A stretch of DNA of 64,000 nucleotides. Origin: Nissolia schottii (lineage: Eukaryota > Streptophyta > Magnoliopsida > Fabales > Fabaceae). Made by a program: the position numbers and the translations under genes. Below are positions 35,074-47,713 of this stretch, one piece after another. Numbering within the stretch: the first letter of the stretch is position 1; each line of letters begins with the position of its first letter. The stretch spans positions 1 to 64,000 of the forward strand of contig QANU01053167.1 of NCBI GenBank assembly GCA_003254905.1, read 5' to 3'. The notes below the pieces were generated by a model. The model saw only the letters and a list, made by a program, of their open reading frames with translations. It had not been told where the DNA came from and did no database searches.

Positions 35074-35498
35074 ATGGCTGAGGAGTTTCATCAAGCTGGG
35101 ATTTGTGGTGAAACATGGTGGAACAATCTTGGTTCGACAAGAAGCTTGTTCCCTTTGATCATGGGATCAACGTGTTCTGTGGCCGCTAATGATGCAGGGA
35201 ACAACTACAGCACTAATTGGCAGAGTGATTTCATGGATTTGAAGGCATCAACAACAAGTTTAACTTGTGCTGATGATGGGGACAACAACAACAACAACAA
35301 CAACTTTGTTTCTAATGGTAATATTATTACTTCTCTGGGTTTTCTTGATGATGATCACAACAACAAGGCGTGTGAATCAGATGCTAGTAATGGAACAGGG
35401 AGCATCTTGATCGATTCCACCATGCAAATGATGGGTTTTGGTTCATCCAATTGGAATCATCCGTCTCTATTGTAAGTATTTCATTTTCACAATTAATT

Positions 35499-35539
<41 letters not shown>

Positions 35540-38361
35540 ATTATATGGTCCAAATTAAGCTTTGAGAAAAAAAGAGTTCTTTCTTTTTTTTCTTAATCTT
35601 ATCATAATAACTCCATGAAAGCATATATGGGTATTACTCCACTAGTGCCATACATTAATTCCATGTCCCTTATCTTTAATTATTTTTTGTTTGTTTGTTT
35701 GTTTGTTTGTGCAGTCGTTGTAATAATGGAAGAGCAGAGAACAATTTCAATTCTGTGCTACACGAAGAAACATGTCTAGACTCTTCTTGTAACAACAACT
35801 CACAACAGATCCAAAAGCCAATAATGGACCAAAATCACTTTTCAGGTGGATTCCCAATAGGAGGGTCCTATGGTTATAACAACAGCAATTCCACTAATTT
35901 GATGCAGAGCTTGTATGAACCACAGACACAGAACACAGTACTTTTCACCAACCAACCTATGTCCTACAATTCTTCATCTAGTGCAACAACAAACAACACT
36001 AGTACTCAAGCGTCACCAACATGGATGAAGCCTTCTTCTAATTCAGTGCAAGTGCCAAAGCAGCAGCAGCACCTGAATGGATTGCAATTTTCCAACAATA
36101 CTCCTTTCTGGAATGCTTCTGCTGAGGCACTTCATGACATAAGAGCTGGTGTTTTCTCTTCTCCTACATCACAACCACAGTATCAGAAGCCTGTTTTTGA
36201 AGACAAGCCTCATAATGGCCCAAGTACTCTGCTAAACAAGGTAATTAATTATGAAAGATAAATATTATTTGTAGTAATTCGTGCTGTGCATTTGAATAGA
36301 CATACATGAGTTATCGGTGGGTTTCAACTTCTCTCTTAATCAATGTTTAATTGACATGTAAATATGTGAGTAATTCGAATAGCACTACTTATTATGAAAA
36401 TACTAGAGAGACAGAATCTATCGCAATTTTGTTACTAAAATGACGTGACATTGTTGACCATTACATAAATGAATGTGTTACTCTCTTTGGTCCATAATAA
36501 TCGTCATTTTCACTTTTTAGGTACATTCATAAGTTAATGTATCTAGATTCATTTACGTATTGTATCCAAATACATTGATTTATGAATATATCCAAAAAAA
36601 AAGAAAGTGACAATTATTTTAAACCGGAAGGACTGTATCATTTTATTAAATTCATTTACCAACCATCGTGATTTATGGCAAGTATTCTGCCTAATGTCTG
36701 ATTGTACATAGTATTACTGAATTAATTAATGGGGTTTTCAAAGTATATAAACAATCCGTTTTTCATAGCTTGGTAGGGCTTATGGCTTTCATTGGTATTT
36801 GTATATAGTTATTTATTTATTTATTTTAGACTAATTAAAGGGAAATAATTGATTTAATTTGCAGCTCAAGAGAGAAGAATCTCCCGACAAGGCATCAAGT
36901 GCTGCTAACAAAAGTGCTTCTGAACCAGCCTTCAAGAGGCCAAGAATTGAAACTCCATCACCATTACCTACTTTTAAGGTAGGTACCCCATAGTGTTATA
37001 TGTTTTTCATCTTAAATCTACATTTGAATTTGCATAATAATACATATATAATTACACTTTAGATTTTAATAAAGTTATAACATGTGTGTATATATATGGG
37101 ACAGGTTAGGAAAGAGAAGCTAGGGGACCGTATCACTGCTCTTCAGCAATTGGTATCACCTTTTGGAAAGGTGATTTTATTTTTTGGATGTTTCCTTTTA
37201 CTTTTTTTTTTCTCTCCACATGCGTGGTATGAGTATATATGACAGAAAGTTTTGAAGCTTTTTTTTTTTTTTTTTAAGCATTGAAGGGTGAAAAATAACT
37301 AACCCCAGATATATATTTTGATATTTTATTTGATGATAGACGGACACAGCATCCGTTCTCCACGAAGCAATCGAGTACATCAAGTTCCTTCACGATCAAG
37401 TCAATGTATGTTGAAAAAAAACAAACCCTAATTATTTTGTTACCATGTATTAATTCTTTAAAAATGAAATGTTGCTTTTCTTTGTGTTTAAAATATATGA
37501 TTTTTGTTCCTTACTTTCAGGTTTTGAGCACTCCTTATATGAAAAATGGAGCTCCCATTCACCACCAGCAGGTACTCCAAAATGTCTTTATACAAACACA
37601 CACACACACATATATATTAAAAAAAGTTTAACTCTCAAGCAAAAATGTTTCGGGGATGGAGCATTAGAGATTACTTTCCCGGTCAACAAGTGTGTTTTTC
37701 AATAATCGAATCAAAGTTGTGTTCTCATCGTTACAAGGGCCAAACAACTTACCATCGGTCTAATAACTTATTGGTCAAGAAATGATAGTTTAACGATAAA
37801 AATAAACAATCTTGGGACAACTACACTTATAAGGTGTGAAGTCCATCAAAGTAAGCTAACCATAGGCCCACATCTTTATAAGTGTGGTTGTCCTGTTTTA
37901 ATTGTCACCATGCATTATGGTCTTTTACTGCATCAACAAAAGTGTTAGACTTTTACTCTTATCATCTCGAAAGTCCAATAATACCTTTTTTTAGTGCATG
38001 TTTAAAAAAATCAGAGGTCACACTCCAGAATTTCTGATCATCTTAAAAGTAAACTTTTGTGACTCCATAATTAACTCTAAAGCTCCCAAATTGAAAACCA
38101 CACATTGTATGAAAATTAATCTTCATTACGTACCCCACACACACATGGACATGGTGGTGGAATTTGAAATATTTGTATGTATTGTGTTTGAAGGGTGGCG
38201 GGTGTGATAATAACGTGAAGGAATCATCAGAAGGGAGAAAACAAGATTTGAGAAGCAGAGGGCTGTGTTTGGTGCCGATTTCAAGCACATTCCCGGTGGC
38301 CAGTGAGACCACTGCTGATTTCTGGACCCCTTCATTCGGAGGCACCCTCATTGGCAGGTAG
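35074..38361 (+). CDS. bHLH112: bHLH transcription factor, bHLH112 type
   Basis: Seven exons (35074-35471, 35715-36240, 36865-36978, 37105-37170, 37340-37405, 37521-37571, 38194-38361) encode 462 residues. Family landmarks match Arabidopsis bHLH112 throughout: MAEEF..ICGE.WW at the start, DSTMQMMGFGSSNWN in exon 1, AFKRPRIETPSPLPTFK before the domain, VRKEKLGDRITALQQLVSPF and TDTASVLHEAIEYIKFLHDQ as the helix-loop-helix, and LCLVPISSTFPVA with FWTPSFGG at the C-terminus. The basic region lacks the His-Glu-Arg set that recognises the E-box, which is typical of this subfamily. Arabidopsis bHLH112 is linked to salt and drought responses and binds non-canonical sites; that role here is inferred. 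Asn- and Ser-rich stretches fill the N-terminal 300 residues. All introns are GT-AG. Intron 1 holds an (AT)n run, intron 2 a Stowaway MITE and intron 6 a hairpin repeat. Confidence 0.9.
35501..35536. repeat. (AT)n microsatellite in bHLH112 intron 1
   Basis: Eighteen AT units starting 29 bases after the exon 1 donor site. Confidence 0.95.
36481..36635. mobile_element. Stowaway-type MITE in bHLH112 intron 2
   Basis: A 155-base element with ends CTCTCTTTGGTCCATAATAA and, inverted, CAGTCCTTCCGGTTTAAAAT, flanked by TA at 36479-36480 and 36636-36637. The inner inverted motifs cgtcattttc and gaaagtgaca extend the pairing. Confidence 0.75.
37815..37893. repeat. Hairpin repeat in bHLH112 intron 6
   Basis: Left arm ggacaactacacttataagg (37815 on) and right arm cacatctttataagtgtggt (37869 on) are inverted copies with a few mismatches around a 30-base loop. 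It is related to 14601-14688. Confidence 0.6.
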
Positions 38362-38462
38362 TCAACTTATAAAGAAATTAAGAAGCCAATAGTCCAAAGA
38401 GACCTCTACCGGTGGAGAGAACAGAACTAATCTATCATCACATTAACTACTTTATAGAATTT

Positions 38463-38539
38463 ATGTTATTTTGATATCAAAAGTGGACATCTAATAATAG
38501 TCATTTTGTGAGAAGCCACTTTTGATGTGAAAATAACAT
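38463..38539 (+). repeat. 24-bp-arm hairpin just after the bHLH112 stop codon
   Basis: Arms 38463-38486 (atgttattttgatatcaaaa then gtgg) and 38516-38539 pair at about 22 of 24 positions around a 29-base loop. It starts 102 bases after the stop codon and so probably lies in the 3' untranslated region. It could be a tiny MITE or a structured RNA element; no known microRNA was recognised. Confidence 0.65.
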
Positions 38540-41500
38540 TATTAATATTCCAGAGGGAATATTTATTTATATGTATATTGAAGCTTAATTAGTTATAGAC
38601 TTTTAATGATTAGTAGCTCCAAGTTTTAGTACTCTAATTAAGGTCACGATCATCGATGAGGGGTGGGAACAAGTGCTAAATTCAGCGGCATTAATTTGGA
38701 TATTATTAGTTTATAGAGTTTTTCTTGTTATTGATATATGTTGTTGTTGTTGTTGTTAGAGATATTATATATATGGCTGAATTTAGCATATGGGGCTTGC
38801 TGGCTACCTAGCTTAAACGCCTTTTGTTCCTGCTGATCAATTTATCTTTGTATTATTTTTGTATTATTAATTAAAGGGTCTCGCACCAACTTTAATTTTG
38901 GTATTCAAGGAAAAAGAAAAAGAAAAATGAGCATCATAAAGTGGATTGTGTTGTTGTACTCTATTCATTTGATTTTGGTTTAAATTTAGTCGTTTATTAT
39001 AGTTTATTTGCTGAAAATGTGGGCTAGTGGAATATTAAGTGGCTCACTTAATTGTCGCATCTCCATTTTAGGGTTTACTTCTTTTTGTTTGCTACGTGAG
39101 AGGGCACGCGAGCATGGTTTTTCAGGCACGTCTCAAATCATTTGTCTTTGGCAATGAAATTATTATGCTCCATTCTAGTTAATTGAATTTTTCAATCACG
39201 ACACTTGATTGGTTTATATTGTGAAATTAGTAGTTATCATATCAATTTTGTAATTACAATCATATTTAAAATTATATTTTCTTACACATACGTAATATCG
39301 AATATCATAGTGAATCTCCAACTTACTCTCTGACAATGGCATTGATAGATTAATTCGTCTCTGACAAAATAAATTACTTTGAAGTATCTAGTATTAATAG
39401 TATAAATTAGACATTTGAGTTTAGTTACCTTGAAATCAGCTGGGAGTTCAATGTGGAGGCCTAGGCAAACTAATGACTATGACCTCCCTCAACTTATTCT
39501 ATGTGGTATTCTAGAACTCAAAACTACATTAACTTCAAAAAAAATTCACAATTTAGAACTTGACGCAACTAATTTTATGAATTGTAAAAGATGATCAAGT
39601 CATCAATTCTCCTCCACACTTGACTCTTATATAGCCAAGTTTAAGGTAATTAAGGATTTCAGTGTCTAGTTTATAACAACTCTTAGACTAATTTATATTT
39701 ATCATAGACCAATGTGTTTATTGATGATCTGATCAGAAACTAAGTTGTGGGTTTTCAAAATCCTCCGATTTGATCACCGTCAAAAACGATTCTAGAAAAA
39801 TTGGTCCCTTGAAAGAAAAAAAATAAAATAATACAGCTTTTACTCCCAAACCATTCAAAGTATGGGACAAGTTAGACTCTCCTTAATTGCTTATGCAGTT
39901 AAACCTTTTTTAATAGACCTCATGTACATGTAATATAATCACATGATAATACGAATATATTATTCGTTCCTCTCAAATTATTTGCAAATTTATATGATTT
40001 TGAGTTACACAACAACCGAAGTCATCATATATTCAAATACTTCACTAATTGAAAACTGCATATATTCTTTTGTACATTGAAATAATTTTTTTTCTTCTTC
40101 ACTTAATTCTTTCACATGTAAAGCTCATATAATGACAAAAGGATCAACGACGGGGGGCTAAATAAACAGTTGAGTAATTATCAAAGTAGAAATAAGCTTG
40201 AAGCTGAAGAATCAGTGTGTGAGAGTGACAAATCATGAAAAAGTACCACTTTAGTTACTAAAAATCTAATTATTAGTATCACTTGCTTATCATTTTCATT
40301 TTTTTTTTCTTTTACTTTTTGGATTACTTCAAGCATCTCTGGATGATGATCATTACCACTCTCTCTATGGAGTACCTTGTCCGTGGATATATCAAATCCT
40401 TTTTTCCCCCCTCTTCATAAAAGTAGATAAATACATAAAAAGGAATTTCATAAAGTAGGACAGAAAAAAAAAAAAAAAAAGACAAGAAGCATCATTGTGA
40501 TGTTAATAAAGTATATATGTGTATTATAATCAATTATGACTCTTCTTACACAACCTACTTTTTGATACGAATTAGCTAGCTTTCCTCTTTTTTTCTTGTT
40601 TTGGCTAATCAATAGCACAGCTCGTGTTTCTATGTCTTTAAATGCAAGTTCTTATTCCATCTTGAAAAGGTTATTTAATTCCTTCTCTTTTGTTCTTCAT
40701 GCATCCATTGACCCACGCCAAAATACGGCTAAAAAATTGTTTGAAAGAACATTGATGATTTGATTTGATGTATGTGTAGCAATGTGAGATTCTTATTAGC
40801 TGGGGATGACATGTATCTATCTATTTGAGATAACATTTGTACCCATTTTAGTGTTGTACAAGTTGCATTTATACGTTTGACCTAAATGTGCAATGTTCCT
40901 GAATATTGATTTGGAAAGGACAGGACACAAGGATTATACTAGACTTAAGCATATATAATGTTATATATAGTTGACGTTGATTGTTATTCCCAAAGTTATA
41001 ATAATAATAATAATAATTAAGAAGTAAAATGACACATGAGGAATATTGTTGATGTCATTGTATGCCAAACTTGAGGCTAAAAACAAAGATAAACTCTATT
41101 GGAATGAACACTAGGTTCTTTAATTATCGTGGTTAATTAGCATAGCCTAATAGGATATTAAAAGTTGATTAGGTATATATATGTCGATTTTGTGTTGGGC
41201 CTTGATTATATATATTAATATGCACTAAATTTGGGCATGGCTAATTGTGGAAAGAACATGGAGTTGAAGGACTACTTCATGAGCTTAGTTTGGGTATGAC
41301 TCTCGTAGAAAGTCATGCATGTATATAGTTGATGTTTTTATATGAATACAAAATGTTTAAAGTTAATGCTCTAAACTATCATGCTCCTGACGAGATTGGC
41401 GTCATGCATGTATGTGCATGTGTATGTTTAAATTTTAAGTTGGTGAATGGTGACGCACCCAAATTAAAGTATATCGCAAGGTTATTAAACATGAAATAAG

Positions 41501-42469
41501 TAAAGTAATTAATGGTTGAGTAAGTAAAGCATCCTTAATTCCAATTTATCTTCTTGGTGCAAGTGTAGTTGATTAGTTGTAAAACTGCTACACCAATATG
41601 TTTTGTTTGTCTTAGTTTTTTTTTTTTTTAACGAAAAATTCCAATCTTCTTGGTGCAATTATAGTTGGATTAGCTGAATTTTTTTTTTAAAAAGAAATTG
41701 TTAAGTCAAACGTCTCATACATAAAGGAGAAATGTTATTTGATCATAAAAATTCGACCTCTTATAAACATTTGAGAGAGAGAGAGAGAGACTAAAACCTT
41801 GTATGTATCTTTGTTCAGTCTAATTTAAATTTTTTTGGTTGATCACCATTTGTTTTAATATGGTTTAGAATAAAGCACAGATAAGACGAAAGCCCAGTTT
41901 AATGGAGGCCCTATTTTTTGTGTTTTTGGTTACAAGGGCCCATTTGTTCATTCCGTAGAGCATGCTTGCTGTTAAGTAACTGGGCTTTTTTAAATTGTCT
42001 ATTATTTCAACCCAATAAGATCTTAAATAATTAGCATTAATGATATTCGAGTACAAAAAAATAGACATTCCTAGATCAAAACAAAAAGGCATAATGAAAT
42101 TTCCGTGAACTAAATAAGTAAGACATGAAGATATCCGTATGCTACTTCTATAATTATTCTTTTTATATACTAGTCATGATATTCGTATCTTGTTAATACT
42201 TTTATTACTGTTTAAAAGTAAAGTCACTAACATTTTAAAAAAATAATAATTAGTAGCACAAAATAATTAACTATTATATTAAAATAAAGACAAGTTATTA
42301 GCTCTGAAAAATGTAGAAGTTGTGTAACATTACTGTCTATTGAACTTGCCACTTGCAAAGTTTTGTCAAATCTGATTGTATTGCGTGCGTATAGCCAATA
42401 ATTTTCCTGTTCTTACTTTGTTTTTTCTATTTACATTGTATCGAGAGACATGGGATGGAAGAGTTGAAC
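38540..42469. other. Intergenic DNA, no gene recognised
   Basis: AT-rich sequence downstream of the bHLH112-like gene. Short frames, including one at 41865-42092 on the minus strand, have no family resemblance. A (GA)n run lies near 41775-41790. No structured repeat larger than this was seen. Confidence 0.5.
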
Positions 42470-43385
42470 ATAGGGGTGGGAATAGGCCAGGTGGCCTGTC
42501 AGGGCGTTTACTTAAAAATACTCATATGCTTACTATAAAAAATATAAACCCATTTGCCTTCCAACGGGGTTTGAACCCATGACCTTCCCCACACCAAATA
42601 ACACGATAACCACTAGACCAATATTACTTTTTATATCCTTTTATGTAATTATATTTATTAATTACATTTTATTATTTTAATTTTACTAAGTCTTTTTAAA
42701 TTAAGTAACCCTAGAAATTAGAATCCCTATATCTCTCAAACATCATTCACCCTCAACCAGGTTTTTTTGTATTTGTGCTTTATGTGATTTTTTTGATTTC
42801 ACGACCACCCGTGAAAAGCCCTAATTTATTTGTATTTGTGCTTTATGTGGGTATTGTTAGGAATTAGGATGTGCCAATTTTTCTAAAAAACTGTAACTTA
42901 CAGTCAGACACAATTAATTAATATTGTGTTGAGAATTAATGTATTGTGTTGAGAATAATTTGTTTATTTGATATTTTGATATTATTTGTCTTGTATGTTT
43001 TGGACGTAGATCGTATTTGGATATTATTGGTATTGTAAGATGATTGATTATTATTGTTGAATTTTATTTTATTGAGTGTGTAACAGGCCGTAATGATAGG
43101 CCATAATAATAGGCCACAATAACATGCCGTGAAATGTTATTTTATTGAATGTGTAACAGGCCGCATTAACAGGCCGTAATAACAGGCCTCAATAACAGGC
43201 CAAAGTAGTAACTTTTTTTTAATTATAAAAAAATCAGGCAGGCCTGTCAGGCTACAGGCTAGGCCAGGCTTCCCAAACAGGCTAGACTAGTCTAAAAAAA
43301 AGCCTATAACAGTTAACAGGCTAGGCCCAGGCCAGAAATTTACGAAACAGGCCTGGCCTGTTAAGGGTTTAGGGTTCAATGTCGA
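42470..43385. repeat. Repeat with clustered AACAGGCC motifs, possible hAT-type element
   Basis: It begins taggggtgggaataggccag and ends ggcctggcctgttaaggg. Between about 43085 and 43350 the motif (a)acaggcc or ataggcc recurs about ten times, separated by short AT-rich spacers. Ends starting TAGGGGTG with subterminal GGCC repeats resemble non-autonomous hAT elements in plants, but no clear 8-bp target duplication was found. It includes the tRNA-like segment at 42561-42625. Confidence 0.45.
42561..42625 (-). mobile_element. tRNA-like segment (SINE head)
   Basis: On the minus strand TGGTCTAGTGGTTATCG fits box A and GGGTTCAAACCC fits box B at normal tRNA spacing. The acceptor arms do not pair, so it is a tRNA-derived repeat and not a tRNA gene. 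Confidence 0.55.
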
Positions 43386-43807
43386 ATTTGATCCATTAAT
43401 ATCTTCTGTTTTTAAACTTGGGTCAAATTATTTATTTGTGTTTAGTCATATTTTATAAATGTGATTAAAAATATTTTTAAATGTGTAATTAATTACGTCA
43501 AAAACATTATCCCCATTTTTTTTTCTCTTCCACCTTGTATCAGCCGCTTTACTCTATTCTAAAACATCAATTTACTTTTAATTTTTTCCTTATCAACCTC
43601 AAGCAACAAAGTCTAGCTAGTTAAATAGCACAAAATCAAATGCTTTAAATTCTTTCCTTCATCTTACTACTATGTTATTATTTGGGTGGTCAAAATTAAA
43701 AATTGACAATAATCCTTGATTTAAATAAATTGATGACAGATAGTAATATCATGTACTTGTTCTAAGTTCTAACGTGGTGTGGGATTAAATTTCTCCAAGT
43801 CAATAGT

Positions 43808-43956
43808 CTTTGACTAATTCGGGTCGACCCGGGTCGCGCATCTAGTTATGGCGGGTGAGTCTCTCAGCGGGGATAACTGCGTACACAAGGTCTCGAACTC
43901 GGGACCTAGCTTAAGCGATACCAAGCCGCTTACCACTTGGACCAACTCTCGTTGGT
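43808..43956 (-). mobile_element. tRNA-derived SINE, third copy
   Basis: Same family and orientation as 26682-26866. Box A (GGTCCAAGTGGTAAG), box B (CCCGAGTTCGAGACC) and the CGACCCGGGTCGACCCG block are intact. It ends after AGTCAAAG without the A tail, and no target duplication is evident, suggesting an older insertion. Confidence 0.8.
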
Positions 43957-44115
43957 TAAAATTCATTGTTATTGATAATAAGATCTTTTGAATAGTCACA
44001 ACAATTGGAATTCAATATGAAGTGTATAAATTTATTCTCACTCTTTTTTCTTCTTTTGCTACAAACAGTAACATGTTATTCTGTATGATAACATTAAAAT
44101 ATCATAAAAATGGAA

Positions 44116-46719
44116 TCAGTGAGATGATGAAGAAGCCTTGAGCTTCTTGGCAATGGAAGCAAAGTACTTGCCCTGATGGAAAGCCTGAGCCAATTCCAGC
44201 TCACTAGGCTGTCTAGAGCCATCACCAGCATATGTTCCAGCACCATAGGGGGACCCACCTTTCACCTTCTCCATCTCAAACATGCCTCCTCCAAATGTGT
44301 ATCCAATCGGCACAAATATCATTCCATGGTGAACTAGCTGAGTTATAGATGTCAACCTGTATCATAGCAGTAAAACTTGTAAAAATTAGAAAAAACAAAG
44401 AGTGACTATAGTTCAAAACTATTGTAGCTGCTTTTTTCTTTTTTCCCTTTCAACTTTTGAGGTTCTAAATGCTAAAAAAAAAACGTGTTAACTTGTGTGT
44501 TAACTAAAAGAAGTAAATGTTTTTAATATGATATTAGAGTGCATCGATCTTGTGTTTGATATTGGTTCACTTATTCAATCTCACAAAACATGTTTTAAAT
44601 ATTTAATTTTGAGTATAAGGGTTGTGTTAAATCCCTTGTCACCAAGGAATATGATCATAATAACTTTTATAATGACTTTCGAGGTTGAATCAAGACGGGA
44701 AAAATGTGACTTCATGTGAAAGAATTGCCAAAGGTACATCTTTTCACAAAAACGCAAAAATCAAACAGTTGTGTAGTTTGAGTTTCTCTTTTTAGTCTTC
44801 AAAATGTTTTATATTTTTTACGACTTTGCGAAAGAAGTAACGAAAATCCTAAATGGAAACTTTTATGAGCCTCATATGTCATGATCGTCGAATGTTGATA
44901 GTGAACACAAAATACAGAAATTCTTGGTGATATATCACTACTCACGGGGTAGTCTCTTGGCCGCCCCCTTGAGAGCCAGTGCTGTAAAAGATGCCGGCAG
45001 GCTTTCCGGCGAGGGCCTGCGTGCGCCACAGGCCACCGGTGGAGTCCATAAACGCTTTGAACTGAGCAGCCATCATCCCGAATCTTGTTGGAAAACCAAG
45101 CAGCAAGCCATCAGCCTCAGTAAGGTCATTTGGTGTGATGACCGGAACATCGCTCTTTGGTGGTGCTCCCAACTTCCCTAGCGCATCTTCAGACAGCGTC
45201 TCAGGTACCTTCATATATTATGGACATATCAGAAACAGAATTCCCTCTTTCTTCTGAATTCTAAAATCTAACAGAAGTTGTCATCTATGCTTCGTTAATT
45301 AGAGAAACTAGTGTTAATTACAAACCTGCCAGAGTTTTGCTTCAACTCCTTCCACAGAAGCAGCACCTTTTTTAATCTCTTCAGCTAGCTTCTCAACATG
45401 GCCGTAAGTGGAATAGTAACTAGAAAACGTGCAATTTGAATTTTCAATCAGATTCATTGCACAACATTACTATGATAGTCATTAATTATAAATTTAGGAG
45501 GAGGATATCACATGCTACTCTTATAGGCCTTATAATACTAATCGCTAACAACCAAAAGAGAAAAAAGGGTTATTTGAAACAGATGGAGGTTATTGACAAA
45601 TAAGCTTTGCTTGAAATGTTTTAAATTTGGGCCAACAATATATAAGATGTTGTAATTAAAGAAAGATTAATATAACTTGCTTGCATTAATGCATCAACAT
45701 AGGATTAGGGTGTGGAATTATGGTCTCACCAAGGACAACTATGAGCATTAACATAGTACTAGACAAGACATGATGGAATCAAAGGCAATTAGTCCTTTTA
45801 GATAAGGTGGATTCTTTGGGAGCATGCAGCTAGCTGTAACAAGTAACAACCATGAATAGTGAGTGAGGCCAGGAGGACCACCACCTCACAAAAAAGGGTT
45901 ATTGCTCTCTACATCCTTATTGTTTTGGAAAATGGAGGGAGAAATGTTATTTGTACTTATTGGTTATGGGATATCGTGTTGACTCAATAGTCATCCACCG
46001 CTAGATGAGATCTTAATAAGATATGAGTCTCATTGAAATATCAACGGATAATAATGAATATAACATACAATACAAGAACCTAACATTCACATTATGATAC
46101 TCAAACATGGGAAGAAAAGGTTTCTTGCCAACAAACAACTAGTCAACCCAGAATATGATCACATTTCTGTGCAAAGAATTTCTGCAATTAATTGTAACAA
46201 GATCAGAGAAACTATCAATACAAACCCTCTATACCATCAAATACCACAAGGAGAAATGATCATTTGGCTATAAAAACTTCCGTAGAGTTGACTTTCCCCG
46301 GATAAAAATTGATAAAATGGAAGACAAATAATATGCACTACAAGCATAAAATTTAAAGCATTAATACAAAGCACAGATCAAACCACTTCCCAATTCACCC
46401 ATCTACAACTAATCAATCCAAAACTGGTAAGGGATTTTAATATAAAAAAACAAAATCCACCTATCAATCAATCATCACATATGAAGAAAATGAAGCAGAC
46501 CCATAATTTAAATGATTAGGAAAAAAGACAGATAAATTGATGAAATAAGATAACCAATGAAATTAGAGTATAGTTCAAAACTTAGCTATCAAATCAGGTG
46601 ATCCCCTGCAACAAGAAAACATAGAAGAAAAAAAAAGACAATAAAAATAATATATTTATTTATTTATTTATGAGAGAGGAAGCATGTATGGCTTACACAA
46701 TGTAAACTTTGGTAGCCAT
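44116..46719 (-). CDS. FQR1: NAD(P)H:quinone oxidoreductase, FQR1/WrbA type
   Basis: Four exons, 46719-46697, 45419-45326, 45208-44946 and 44356-44116, encode 206 residues, close to the 204 of Arabidopsis FQR1. The first exon codes for only MATKVYI and part of a Val codon. The flavodoxin-like fold is clear: [20 protein letters not shown] (FMN phosphate loop), [41 protein letters not shown] and [14 protein letters not shown]. The family transfers two electrons from NAD(P)H to quinones using FMN and helps protect against semiquinone and oxidative stress; FQR1 in Arabidopsis is auxin-induced. No signal peptide is present, so a cytosolic or plasma-membrane-associated location is likely. Exon phases join in frame with GT-AG sites. 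Intron 1 is about 1.3 kb. Confidence 0.92.
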
Positions 46720-46808
46720 TGATAGTAACTTGATATGATCTAACTCTCTATGTGAGGAAAGCAAAAAACAAATGTTGGTGTGTATGAAAAGTTGAAAGAG
46801 TAACCCCG

Positions 46809-46815
46809 TTTTATA
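46809..46815 (-). promoter_or_regulatory. TATA box of the FQR1-like gene
   Basis: On the minus strand CACTATAAAACGG lies about 90 bases upstream of the ATG at 46719, consistent with a leader of about 60 bases. Confidence 0.6.
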
Positions 46816-47160
46816 GTGCCACCACGCTTTGGTGTGATAATAACTTGTTTATTTGGTCATTATTGTTTTTTTTTTTTAAATTCTAAGTCAAATGTTAAAG
46901 ATTATTATTGTTTTTAAAGTTATTAAGATCGAGATATCACGTAATATTGAAAAAATAAAATAAAAACGTAAAATGTAAAATTGTAACACAATTTAAATCG
47001 TAAAATTATTTGATTTAAATGATAATAATAAAATTGATTAACCTCTTTAAACTTATAAGATTTTAATATTTAAATTGAGATTTTAACAAATTTGATTGTT
47101 GTTGCTGTGTTATTGTCTTTCTTATTGTTTTTTTTATGCTATCCTTCTTATTGTTATTTA

Positions 47161-47354
47161 CTCCCTCCCTTTTATATTTATCATTTTTTTTATTCATAGG
47201 TTTATCTCTGAGCCAATGGATCTGAATAAAAATTTTATTTAGATACATTAAATTTAAATCAAAGGTCAACTTAAAAAATGGACAATTTATACGAATCTGT
47301 TTAGATTCATTGAATTAAAGAAGAATTTAGACAATTTATATAAAAGGAATGGAG
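47161..47354. mobile_element. Stowaway-type MITE upstream of FQR1
   Basis: A 194-base element with ends CTCCCTCCCTTTTATATTTA and, inverted, CTCCATTCCTTTTATATAAA, flanked by TA at 47159-47160 and 47355-47356. It lies about 440 bases upstream of the FQR1 start codon. Confidence 0.8.
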
Positions 47355-47403
47355 TATAAATTTGAGAGCTTATCTTTTTGATTTAGTCCAAGTTGACGGT
47401 GGC

Positions 47404-47713
47404 ATAGGGATGTCAAACGGGTCATTTCGACCTGTTTAGGTCTGGTTCAGTAAATCTATAGGCTTAAATAGATTGGATTTAAACGAATTTTTATTATTTA
47501 TGAGTCATTTTTTATATGTTTGGTTCTTCCATTTATGTAGGTAAATGAGTTGGTTCGCGAGTTATGCATTAACGCTAAACGGGTCAATTTGACCCGCGGG
47601 TTAAATTGACTGAGCCTAAACAGACTTTTGCTATCCACGAGTTGAATTTTATACGTTTAGTCTATTCATTTAACCAGATGAACGGGCCGAACTCCTTTTA
47701 ACAATCCTAATGA
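47404..47713. mobile_element. hAT-like non-autonomous element (candidate)
   Basis: It starts tagggatgtcaaacgggtca and its right end, inverted, reads TTAGGATTGTTAAAAGGAGT then CGGCCCGTTC. Internally aaacgggtca and gacccgcggg repeat. The termini resemble plant hAT elements, but the 8-bp target duplication is not clear. Confidence 0.45.

Noticed and set aside
43085-43350. CRISPR-like array of GGCC repeats
   Set aside because: Repeats are about 8 bases with spacers of irregular short length in a plant genome, and there are no cas genes; they fit transposon subterminal repeats.
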